The notes below the pieces were generated by a model, which worked only from the letters and a program-made list of their open reading frames with translations, did not search any database and was not told where the DNA came from. Positions 1 through 11,136 of a stretch of 64,000 bases of DNA are shown one piece after another; the stretch's first letter is position 1; every line of letters begins with the position of its first letter. The DNA lies in assembly GCF_963675165.1 (NCBI RefSeq), contig NC_087384.1, positions 6,699,682 to 6,763,681 on the forward strand. Reading direction: 5' to 3'. This DNA comes from Halichondria panicea. Taxonomy: Eukaryota; Porifera; Demospongiae; Suberitida; Halichondriidae. The translations under genes were made by a program, and so were the position numbers.

Positions 1-1008
1 GTAATGATCGACCATGATTGCAGCTCGCTTCTCACTCTTGCAGCTACCAATGCAATAGCTAGCGTTCTAGTGCAGAGCTAACTACTAAGTAGAGTAGCAA
101 CACTCGGTGAACAAGTTTTGCTACGGACTCTTCTGAATGGCATTCCAAGTAAGCATAATTCGACAACGAAGCTTTATTTTGCAAATCCACAAATAGCATG
201 CCAAGAAAACATGACTAGAAGCCTATAGAAACTCTTACTTGCACTTCATTGATCCTTGAGCAGCTGAAATAGTCTACACACACAGTCTACACACACACAC
301 ACACAAACACACTACCGTATACCTCGCTTGCGCATGCGCACCGAGGCATAATCGTTGATAAATCATTTTTACAGCTGCTGTATATAAGAGCAGCCCCACC
401 CCCTTAGTGTTTGTGATGATCAACTTATTCTTCACTACATCAGAATTCATTGATAACATAGAAAAAACAACAACGAATTGGATATGTATAATTATTAGCG
501 ACATATAATAATGAAGAGCACCCACTTGTAGCCGAATTACAAAAACAATCGTTGTTAATTGGCTGCAGTATACGTACGTTCATCATGCATACTAGGTCTA
601 TATCTCTTAGGAAATGTACTTGTTGGTTGGTTGGTGTCACTCCATTAGTAGTAGAAAAGTACCTCACTCTCTGAAAGAGACATTTGGAGTTAGCTCTAAT
701 TAAGTTGTTTGACATTTTTTGATTGGGCCAAAATTTGATGAAATGCAGATTTAATATTAACATGCAGTCTCCAACCACAAAACACATACTTCTCAGTTAT
801 TAAAGCAGACAGACATTTCAATGCACAGACAAATATAAAACAGCAACACAATCAATAGAACATACACAACTGGATATTATATGGTGAGAATCTAAATTGA
901 AAAACCTAGCTACACAAGAGTCATCATGAATGAAGATAACTATAATGGAATGTATTATACAAAAACAGAGCCTAAAAGTGTGCAGATGGCTGAGACAGTT
1001 AGCCGCAA
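1..1008. other. CLIP1 3' flank, no gene seen
   Basis: No convincing coding exon is visible. The short open frames here lack splice context and family resemblance. A CA microsatellite lies around 285-308. A palindromic stretch at 320-349 has a TGCGCATGCGCA core flanked by CCTCG and CGAGG. This looks like the end or stem of a small foldback or MITE-type repeat. The rest is AT-rich and probably includes the CLIP1 3' UTR on the minus strand. Confidence 0.5.
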
Positions 1009-4000
1009 TCAGTACGTCTACAGTGAAGAGAGGAGGGGTGTGGTTAAGTGTGTGAAGTTCAATTAGGGATAGAAGTAACTTACAGCTTCAAATTCGCATT
1101 CATCTGTTGAATGGCCAAACACTGTGCGAGTGTGTGCATGGTTAGAATGTGTATAAGCGAACTGCACAATGACATCACTGATGATGGAATATGATAAGGG
1201 TCTCAGAGGTTACATATACCATGCCTAGTATAGAGAGAGAGCAGTCTGTCTGTCTGCCCTCTCACCAACTTCAGGGCAATGTGGGTAGAAGAATGCACAA
1301 AAGAGCATGTATGTCAAGTATTTCCCAGAGGGAGTACATACATGTACACATGCATATCTAGGGTTCAAACCACAAATGAATTATAAAATGGAATGCTTTG
1401 ATATTGCTTAATACAAATTCAGCACAGGCATGCAGCAGGAGTCTATCCATAGACCCCTATATAGGTGGACGTACAAGTTCAGTACACCCAGTCCCAGTGC
1501 ATATATACAGTGCACATACACACACAGCTGAACACACAAGGGAAGGGTGGACCTACTTTCACAGTTGACACAGTAGGGCCTGTCTGATCCCCCGGGGGCC
1601 CTCACCCCGTGATGAGTGGAGGGGGGTGGGGAGTCAGAGCCGGCCTGGAGCGGACAATCGTCAGTATCGTGCTGGTCAAACACATCACATATATCACAGA
1701 AAAGGCGGGGAGGGGGAAGTCCCTGTAGTATGTCATCATCGTCCTCCATATACCTAAAGTACACATGTGGAAATATGAAGAACATAGACTATGTACGTAC
1801 ATGCATGTATGAGTTATTGCAATAATAGTATAATTATATTGGTATCCACTCACTCCTCCCCTGTATCCAGTGGTCCGTGAAGGCCGGACATTGCCTCTGC
1901 TGTCTCTAACTTTCTCTGAAGGTCAGCTATCACAGAGTTCAGGAAGTCAATCTAAGAACCACAAACAAACAAATAAAACAAAGTCAAACAAGCTACACTG
2001 TGAATTGCACACAGCCACTTAAAAACATAATAATTTTAATAGAGTCCACTCATTACCTGTTGTTGTAGATCGAGGTTATTTTGTTCGTATTCATCGAGTG
2101 CAGACCTCGCCTCCGCTAGTTGAGTGGTCAGTGTCTCATCTGAGGGAGGGGGTGGGGTGAGGTGGTATAAACACATATATACGCAGGCTATAGCTTACTG
2201 TTTACAGCTCCAGCTGAGCGTCTGGCAGGACTCTTCTGCAGTGATAATTAAAAGTTAGTTATTAGAATTACAAATTGTGAACATGCATAAAGTGAACAGT
2301 TTCCCTGGCAACTGTGGTACACCACAAAACCTGGCTGAAGTGTAATACTAATAAGTACACACATCTAGAGCTACCTTCTCCTGAGCCTTCTCCAGTTGTA
2401 TGGTCAGCTCTTTGACTCTCTCCTCCAGTAGAAGCTTCTCCTCCTCCAGGATGGCATGGTCAGTCTGTGAGGGAAGGGGAGGGGCCAGATAAATAGTAGC
2501 TTTACAAGCCCCTGTACTGTAACGAGAAAACCCTATAGCTTATAATTATTGACCTTGTAGCCTTACAATTTAAGCCTTTGTAGGGGAACAATAAACCACT
2601 AGCTGTAATAGATCAACCTTGTAGCGTTACAATGGCTTGTACTGTATCGTGAAATTCCTCAACCTTGCTATACACAAACGCTTGTACTGGGGAAACCCCC
2701 TAGCTGAATCAGCCTTGTAGAATTTAATATTTAATCCACTCACCTTTCCTTGACTTGCTTTGAGGTCTTCAGTGAGTGTTCGTATCTCCTCCCTGGCCTG
2801 AACCAGTTGTCCCTCTCTCTCTCCCAGCACACCCTCGGCTGACTCAAGACGCTCTGACACCACTGTAGCATCCTGCTCTAGTGTAGCACATCTGTATAGG
2901 GACGGGAGGCAATAATGACAATAGTTCACTTCTACTAGATAAAAAAACATACTTTTGAACATACGGTAAGGATCGTTACAGTTACTTATACATTACGTAC
3001 TTGACTGAATATGCAAATTATTGTATATTCAATATGCATACATTATTATATAGCAATGCAACAGCATATGAAACAGCTACAATTTGTATATGAAAGTAAA
3101 AACTATCAATGCAACAGCAGAGAGTTATACACGTACACAAGTAAATCTATTCAAGGCACTGTGAAGCAGACAAGCAAGTACTTCACTACAGTCATGTATA
3201 AGTAACTATAACGATCCTTACCGCATGTTCAACTCTTCCATCTGATAGTTGAGTTCATCTATCTCGGCCTGTGCCCTCTCCAGGGACAGCTGTACTTCGT
3301 CTTTGTCTTTCTCACTCGTGTCTAATCTCTCCGTCAACTCCTGGGCTTGTTGGAGGGCGGAGTCTCGCTCTGAGCAGGCATGTTCTATCCTGCCCCTCAG
3401 CTCAGCACCACTATCACCAGCTTCTTCACTGCATGCAGGGAGGAAGGACATCGTCACACTATTAGATAGACATTACAAAGGGCTACAAAATGCATTTTTA
3501 ATTGTGCTGGTACACTATCAAATCTGACCTACGTGTACCACACACAGTCTCACATTTGCTCTCTGAGTGATAGTTTCTCGTGCTCCCAATTGTCACGTGA
3601 TCTGCTTAGCTCTGACCTGAGCTCCTCCATCTCACTCAGTGCATCAGTCAACTAGCGGAGAAGGGTATTTATTAATCTGTACTAGCTAACAATCTGTTTT
3701 GCTACGAAGTGGATGACACAGTGACCTTGTAGTATTAACATTTGCAGAAACAACAACTGTACAGTAACCTCGCCTGAAGTAATTTAGTTCTGATAGTCAA
3801 ATAACGTTAATTTTAGAAAGCTTAGAAAGAGGCCTTTTAGATGATGTGTTAAGCCTGTTTTCGACAAAATACAATGGGCTATATAGCCCATGGTCTTTTC
3901 CTGAAAATGGGAAATTATGGCCTGTTCCAAATTTGAGATTTAAGCATACCATCTAAACAGGCTCCTTCTAAGCTTTCATAGATTTTGGACCATCAGAACT

Positions 4001-6448
4001 CTAGTTACAGAAAGTAAGGAGACCTGTACATGTATATACCTGTACATGCACGTATTGAGGCTGACCTCTATGTTGGTGTTCTCAAACTTTGAGTTGAGCT
4101 CTTGAGAGTTGAGAATGGCCTCCTGTCTGTCGCTCTGTATCTTTGCCAACTGGTGCATCACTTCGTCCCTCTCGCCCACCAGCTATAGGGGTGGGTACTA
4201 CAGTAACAACTCGTGAATACTGCAGCCCAAGGCCTTCTTATAATACATGTACAGCCAACTCACATAATAAGGGGCCATCCATTCTTGCAGTTAAAAACAA
4301 ACTACAGCATAGGACATCATTTTGAACCACTACTGTTAGTACTAGCTACTACTGCCCTACAAAACTCTGTGAGACTCTTAGGCAGCAGCATACAAAACAC
4401 TACTGACACTAAATGCACAGTACTTAATAAATCTTACCTTTTCGTTTTCAGTTTGTAGAGCTTGCTGCTGCCCCAGTAGCTGGTCCCTCTCTGCTAGCAG
4501 CTCACCACGCTGTCGGCTCAACTCAGTCTGCTCACTGGAGGAGGTGGCACTGGCATCCATTAGCCTATCACACTCAGCAATGGCTCTGTCTCTCTCCACC
4601 ATCAATCTCTCTGACTCTGACTGAAGACGAGACTTCTCGTTGGAGAGCTGCTCACGGCCTTGACTCAGTTGTCTGTGTGTGTGTAAAGTGGTAAGCTACA
4701 TATAGGCACATGCAATGGAAGACATGAACTGAGAATTAGCCTAAGCAAGCTAATGTATGCTCATTACCTACCTGACTTGACTGTCGAGTGTACTAAGCTC
4801 GTTGTTCCGCTCCTCCAATAAAGCCTCGTGCTGATTGCATAGTTCCATAGCATCCTTGAGGTCAGCATGTGTTCGCTGGAGCTCATCACTAATGTCCGCT
4901 ACAAGGAGAGGGGGTACACGTAGTACAGTGTATGATCAGGGGGGTATAAAAGCAGCCATGTCTAGTGGGTAAAGGTCATCAGTATAGGCCGCTATAAATG
5001 GTACAGTACATTGACATACTTTGGTAAGTACATATTCTTTCTAACAATCGAGGAAAAATGTGAATGGCATGGTAATAATGATGCAACAAAAACATAAGTA
5101 CTAGCTCTTAATTACAATAGCTATGCGTGTGTATAGTTACATGTACATCAGTTAGTGATAGCCATGCAGAGACACTTACTCGCTGCCACACTGGTCTGTG
5201 TGATCTCTCTCTCCAGACTGGAGGCTCTCTGGCTCTCCTGAGCTAGCTGCTCCTGGAGGAGGGACAGTTGAGTGTCCTGCTGTGTCTGGTTGGATTGCAT
5301 AGTCTCCAGCTGGGAGGACAGGCTACTGTTGAGGGCATGGAGCTCCTCGAATTTGCTGCAGGGGAAAACCAAGAAGATGTCATATTATATGTATTACTAG
5401 TACAGTCTTATTTTTATACAGTATACATAATAGTACATGTAGTTTCAATCTCTTTGAACGGCCATATATTAATATTAGTTCCATTGCTCCAATTACGTTA
5501 ATTTTGAAAGCTTACAATGAGTTTGTTAATTAGATAGTGTACGTCTATTTTTAATTAGCCTTTATTGTAGCCTGTTTTCGACAAAATAAATTTATACCAT
5601 GGCCGAAAATGGGAAATTATGACCCGTTCCAAATTTAGGATTTGAGCATGCCATCTGAACGGGCTCCTTCTAAGCTTTCATAAAATCATAAAATCGTTGA
5701 ATTTGGATCACTAGAACTCTAGTACTATCAAAATACAAAATACCCAGGGTTAAAATGAACATAACCCGCCCCCCCCCCCCCCACAGACACACCTCTCCTT
5801 GTCCCTGAGCTGGTCCTGCATGAACGTCAGCTGTTGAGATGAGTCTCCGGACATGTGAGACAACTGACTCATCTGTTCCTCCAGCGATGCCTTTTGCTGA
5901 GTCAGCAACTTGCACTGGTCCTCAGTACCCTTCAGAGATTGTTGGAGATCTGTAGAGAAAAAATTTACATAATTTACACAGGCATGCGGATGTTAGCAAA
6001 CCCAACACACCAGGGACAACACTATTTAGTCTGGCTGGCACACTCTTACTGTACGTATTAGTCTAGCTGGCACACTTTAGTCTAGCAGGCCACACTCTTA
6101 CTCTACCCACCCACCTGCCACTCTGTTCCTGACACTACCCAGCTCTAGTCTGACATTGACCACCTCCTCTTCCCTCTGAGATACAGTCAGACCTAACTCC
6201 TCCCCCCTCTCAACTGCAGCAGTCCTCTCACCATCCTGCAGCAAGCACAATAATAACATTTATACCAGCAGTAAATATAGTCATGCATAAATAGCTTAGA
6301 TACAGTGAACTTGTCTATCAAGGTAGGTCAGCATGTGTATTACAGCCAGGTTAGTAAGCCTATATAATTATGTATGGCATCTGTTTTGACCTAGCTATAC
6401 GTATAAGCAGGCCACCTCTTTATTATAGCCACTGTTGGTTGACCATGG

Positions 6449-6533
<85 letters not shown>

Positions 6534-8465
6534 CACTCACCAGTTTGCTAACTGCCTCCAGTTGTGTGGCCAGCTCTCTCCTCTGATCCTCCAGCTCAGT
6601 TTGTGTCTGTATCAGCTGTGAGCGAAGTGTCTCTGTCTCCTCAGTGGAACCACTGCTTAGTTGTTGAGCTTGCTATAGGAGGGGGGGGAGGGGGGGACGT
6701 AACACATGATTGTACATGTATGCTATTAACTGTGCGAGAAATACAAAGCTATACGGCAATTATATGCGTTTTATACATGTAGTAGTACCTTGGGGTGGCC
6801 TATGACATGCATGAGATGCATGCTTATGAAGATCTGGGAATGAACAAGCTCTACAAACCTGTAGTTGGGCCTCCAGGTCCTTCACTCTCTGCTGCTCCCC
6901 CTCTAGCTGTGTGGCTAGGGAGGCCAGTCTCTCTTGACTGCTCTCATCATTCGGCTGCATCAGTTGAGCCTCCAGGTCCTTCACTCTCTGCTTCTCCCCC
7001 TCTAGCTGTGTGGCCAGGGAGGCCAGTCTCTCTTGACTGCTCTCATCATTCGGCTGCATCAGTTGAGCCTCCAGGTCCTTCACTCTCTGCTTCTCTCCCT
7101 CTAGCTGTGTGGCCAGGGAGGCCAGTCTCTCTTGACTGGTTTCAGCTGTTTGCTCCAACTGGTCCCCACTGATCACACCCAACTCCAGCAGCTGAAACTG
7201 GAGGTCCTCCACTTGCCTATATATAAGAGGGAAGGAGGGGGGGTACAAAATAAGTGTGAGTACATGCAGTGACAGTAACAGTAGTGTATTGCATTACAAT
7301 AAATCATACACTAACTAATACACTGTATGTACTGTACACAATATGAGTGAAGCAAATTGAAGAGTGTTCTTTAGGAACTTAAAATATTAAGGCATCCTCT
7401 GTGAAAGTAATGGATGTACCACAAAGCCATACCTTCATCCTCCATAATGTGTATAGCATAATTCACTACGGAAGCTACACGGTCACATGAGATCTACGTA
7501 CCCCCACCAACCACACCCCCTCACCTTGTGAGCTTAGTGACCTCCTCCTGATGTTTGTTTCTCTCGACAACAAGCTCTCCCTTCAGTTCAGTGACGTTCT
7601 CCTCGCGTTGTTGAAGGAGGCGAGATAGACTGGCCGCAGTGGACCCAGCCAGGGTCGACACTCGGTGCTCCTGAGGGGTTAATGTGGGGGGAACAGAAGG
7701 GTTAATTGATACACAATAGCTGTGTTGATAAGATAAGCCAAACCTTTGATAATAAGAGTTCTAACGGATTTTACTGCACATGCATGAAGTAGTTGTGGCT
7801 GTTTGTTGAGAGGTATCTTCTAGGAAAGGTTTCGACCTACTGGCAGTTACCTTTAATACCTACTATGTACTTGGATTATATATAGCCCATGGTCCAAGGC
7901 TGAAAAATGACAAATTATGGCCCCAACCAAATCTTGGATTCAAACACATCATTTGAAAGGTATCTTTCTAAGCTTTCAGAAAATCATAAAATGTTTGACA
8001 TTGGACAAACGGTAGTAAAGTTATGGCTGTTGAAAGATGTTCAACTACAACCCCCCCCCCCTCCCAGCTTAATAGTTCGGGTACTCTTTCAGTCACCATA
8101 ACTTGAATTCCGTGGATCCAATTTCAATGATTTTCTGATTTTCTGAAAGCTTAGAAAGAGACCTTTCAAATGGTACCATCAATGTTTATATTTGAGAGAT
8201 AAAAGTATTTGCCAATTTAGCCGTACCATGAATAATAGCCCATGGTCCAAGGTCGAAAAATGACAAATTATGACCCCAACCAAATTGTGGATTGAAACAC
8301 ATCATTGGAAAGGTCTCTTTCTAAGCTTTCAGAAAATCATTATATTTTTGAAATTGGATCGATGATACTAAAGTTATGGCTGCCAAAAGATCTTCAACTA
8401 CATGTACCTGCTGTAAACCGTGTAATCAATGGCTCTCCCAAACACATTTGTAAATACTGTACACA

Positions 8466-8528
<63 letters not shown>

Positions 8529-10724
8529 ACACACACACACACACACCCACACACTGTACTCACCTGTACACCGAATGAGCTGGATGAGTCGCTGCGTTGT
8601 TTGGGGAGGCCCCTAGCAACCCTGATAGTGCCAGGGGGCGAGGGCATGCTCATGAGAAGAGGAGGTGGAGTGGGGGACTTGGAGGGAAGCGATGCACTTG
8701 ACATTGTAGACACTGCAGTGGGGGGGGGGGTCATCAGTGTGTATGTGTGTGTGCAATGTGGGGGGTCTGTAGTAAGCTATTACTGGTAACAGGTAACCAT
8801 ATCAAGTACAGCTAGATTATTGGAAACCCGTATAAAGTGGCAACTAGCTGACACACACACAACAATAGAAGGCATGTACACACTAGGGTTACTGTGAACA
8901 CACACACATATTTATTCATCGATTGCAACTGTTAGAACCATGTCAGGAATGCAGTGAGAGCTGAGGTGTGTCACTAGCTAGCCAAGGTCAAGTCAATACA
9001 ACAAAGACAAGCTGTTATGATGATGATTCAACACTGGTAGGCATGTCCAAAATTAGAGCAGTACAAAAGATCCCCGGGCCAACAAATGCTTTAATTTGGT
9101 AGTCTCTGCATACCCCATACTCAACAACAAATTAAAACTACTGTACACATGTATAGTGTATATGGCTGTGTGTCAGTACTCACTGCTGTCTGATGCAGTG
9201 GCCAGCTTCTCAATTTTCGGTAAGGGAGCAAATATCCCGTGTTTAGGAGCACATTGAAAGTATCTGCACAGAATGATAGCATCACATGTGTGGTGGTTTG
9301 TTTGCACAGAGCGGACATTTGAACACTGTTTTCAGACAATGCATACAATGTACACGAACAGGAAGACGACCATAAATTCATATTCAATACTAAGAGGCTC
9401 GATCCAGTGACAAGCTTACATATGACTACTTAGTACATAGCATACAACATTTACAAGTTCCTCTTAGCTTTTCTTAAGCTCTGACCTGAGCTCCTCCATC
9501 TCACTCAGTGCATCAGGCCTATTTCTTATATATTATATATAGCCCATGCTTTTTTTCTTCATAAAATGGACAATTTGGGCCTCACACACACACACACCTT
9601 TTCCCGGACACAGCTCCATCATTCTTGCCCAACGAGTCAGGTAACTCCACCCCTGCCCAGATCCCCTTGGCAAACTCTGTAGGCCCCAAGTAACGCAGTC
9701 TTCCCTCTTTCACACCTCCCACTAGAACATGGTCGCCCAACTTGAGCTTATCCTGTAGAGCCTTGAGATCCACGGCCGTCGGTTGAAGAGGTCGAGTATT
9801 TCGTTCTTGTGATACAGGATCTCGAGGTATACTACGAACACTAACTTGAGGAGAAGGCGCTGAAGGAGTGGGTGTCGTATTGTCGACGTTTTCCGCATGG
9901 TATAGTTTTTGAGGTCGCGTGAAGAGACCATAATTCGGAGGGCAATCGAAATATTGTACGCCATTCACTCGACCGTTGTTTTTTCCGTCAGGTTCGTCCA
10001 AAATTACCCCCGCCCACATACCACGAGCAAATTGTGTTTCTCCAATAAAGCCAACCATTCCTAGTTTGTCTCCGTCCACTACAACACGATCGCCGATCTT
10101 AAACGAACCACTAGGGGGTGGAGCCAACCTCTGACCTTGTGGAGGGGGTGCTCTAGAGGCTGCCTTTTGTACAAGTTTCAATTTATCGGGTCTTGAAAAC
10201 AGACCTCGATTCGGTTCACACTGGAAATAAGACACGCCTTTTACAGATCCATCGTTTTTACCATCATAAGAGTCCAATATAACCCCAGCCCATACTCCAG
10301 GGGCAAACTGGGTGGGGCCAACAAACGCAACAACTCCAGGCTTGACCCCGGCCACTAGTACGCTGTCGCCAACTGATAGCTCAGCAGAGGAGTCTTGTGG
10401 AGGTCTGGCCACGGGAGGCAGCCGGGCCTGTGAGTGGGCGGGTGGGGGTTATAGAAAACTCATAGACTTTAAACATGCATATATTATACAGCTGTAAAAT
10501 ATTAAATATAGTTTTTGTTAGCTCACCTGAGCAGCGGGTTGTGGTCGTCTTTGTTGCCCTCCTGCAGGGACGGTACGAGTGGTGGGGGGCCCTTCTCTCT
10601 CCCCAGGGGGTCCTGGACTGGGTCTCACAGCCCCTCTACCCAGGGGGGATTTCATACCAGTACCCAGTGGGACGGGACGGACGAGCTTAGAGCCACCTCC
10701 TGGAGCTCTTAGTCGAGTGGACAT
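1009..10724 (-). CDS. CLIP1: CLIP1/CLIP-170-type microtubule plus-end linker protein, 23 exons
   Basis: Cytoplasmic linker that binds growing microtubule ends through CAP-Gly domains and recruits partners through C-terminal zinc knuckles (family knowledge). Exons on the minus strand: 10724-10527, 10427-9598, 9263-9184, 8712-8564, 7670-7525, 7216-6859, 6672-6541, 6235-6115, 5949-5793, 5355-5180, 4898-4772, 4672-4438, 4182-4066, 3651-3554, 3428-3222, 2891-2744, 2464-2375, 2235-2199, 2139-2057, 1951-1854, 1753-1557, 1121-1084, 1017-1009. All phases agree, giving 3831 nt and 1276 residues. A basic Ser/Pro head is followed by three CAP-Gly domains, each with a GKNDG or GKNNG signature (exons 2-3), then a long coiled coil. 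Near the C-terminus are [14 protein letters not shown] and two CCHC knuckles ([15 protein letters not shown] and [14 protein letters not shown]), closely matching vertebrate CLIP1. The last two splices are the least certain: without the final one, translation would stop at 1063. Confidence 0.93.
3777..4012. repeat. Foldback (inverted-arm) repeat in CLIP1 intron 13
   Basis: The arms are GAAAGCTTAGAAAGAGGCC on the left and the near-complement ending CTTCTAAGCTTTC on the right. Between them is the motif 'tatagcccatggtc' followed by 'gaaattatgg'. The same layout recurs around 5490-5720 and 7850-8405, so this is a dispersed non-autonomous element family. No coding capacity is seen. Confidence 0.65.
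5490..5720. repeat. Foldback repeat in CLIP1 intron 9, same family
   Basis: Shares the 'cctgttttcgacaaaat' segment, the 'gggaaattatg' segment and the 'ctccttctaagctttcat' right arm with the copy at 3777-4012. The left arm (gttaattttgaaagctta) is degraded. Confidence 0.6.
6450..6531. repeat. (AC)n microsatellite
   Basis: About 41 uninterrupted AC units in CLIP1 intron 7, ending roughly ten bases from the splice donor of exon 7. Confidence 0.95.
6880..7140 (-). repeat. 99-bp coding repeat inside CLIP1 exon 6
   Basis: Exon 6 (7216-6859) contains nearly three copies of a 99-bp unit encoding a 33-residue coiled-coil module. It begins [20 protein letters not shown] and continues [13 protein letters not shown]. 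The copies are nearly identical at the nucleotide level, so they arose recently by in-frame tandem duplication. Thirty-three residues do not divide evenly into heptads, so each added unit shifts the heptad register. Confidence 0.85.
7850..8405. repeat. One and a half foldback elements in CLIP1 intron 4
   Basis: The copy at about 8090-8405 has long terminal arms. 'ccataacttgaattcc...gatccaatttcaatgatt' on the left is the complement of the right end through 'ggatcgatgatactaaagtt'. The inner arms are TTCTGAAAGCTTAGAAAGAG and its reverse complement. The copy at about 7850-8060 carries only the right half. Both share the 'agcccatggtccaagg' core with the intron 9 and intron 13 copies. Confidence 0.7.
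8461..8550. repeat. (AC)n microsatellite
   Basis: About 90 bp of AC repeats with a few GC and CC interruptions in CLIP1 intron 4, next to the donor of exon 4. Confidence 0.92.
9477..9516 (-). pseudogene. Stray 40-bp fragment of CLIP1 exon 14 in intron 2
   Basis: The 40 bases match 3608-3647 exactly and in the same orientation. That is the first part of exon 14, encoding [13 protein letters not shown]. No matching acceptor or donor accompanies it, and it lies beside a scrap of the foldback family ('atatagcccatg', about 9537-9550). It looks like a fragment duplicated with or by a repeat, not a working exon. Confidence 0.75.
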
Positions 10725-11136
10725 AGCTCTGTACTAGCTGTACGTGTGAGAGATACCAATTACCACTTGAGAATAATTTTTATTCTTCTAGACAATTAAC
10801 ACTTTAATATTGGAGCTAGCTAGCTTGTGTTTTATAGACTGTTTCTTGTACTGTACGTGTGAGCAGCATTAGCTATATATAGGAGGTAGGGTATATTGTA
10901 TGTCTATACACTTACATCTTTATATGGAGACTTTCTTGAGCAACGTTAATGTTATCATTTAATCAGCTAAATTGGTCGACCGCACACACACACAATAATG
11001 GTTTTTATAATTATGATGTCAGACTTTGTTGGGGGTGTGTCTGGTAGGTAGGTACAATAGCTATTTAATGTGCAAGGTCAGTCAGAAGTCACCCTACAGC
11101 TAGCTGGCTAGCTTGCTCTCACTGTTAATATAGGCT
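10725..11136. promoter_or_regulatory. Head-to-head intergenic region (CLIP1 / 7TM receptor), likely bidirectional promoter
   Basis: Only 412 bp separate the CLIP1 start (minus) from the receptor start (plus). The stretch is AT-rich, with a short CACACA run near 10983. No clear TATA box or initiator could be assigned. A shared promoter is inferred from spacing and orientation. Confidence 0.5.

Noticed and set aside
274..787. Minus-strand open frames near the left end
   Set aside because: Low-complexity or AT-rich translations with no domain, no splice partners and overlapping frames.
8426..8789. Open frames through the CA microsatellite near CLIP1 exon 4 as separate genes
   Set aside because: The minus-strand one is simply CLIP1 exon 4 running past its donor into the repeat; the plus-strand ones are shadows.
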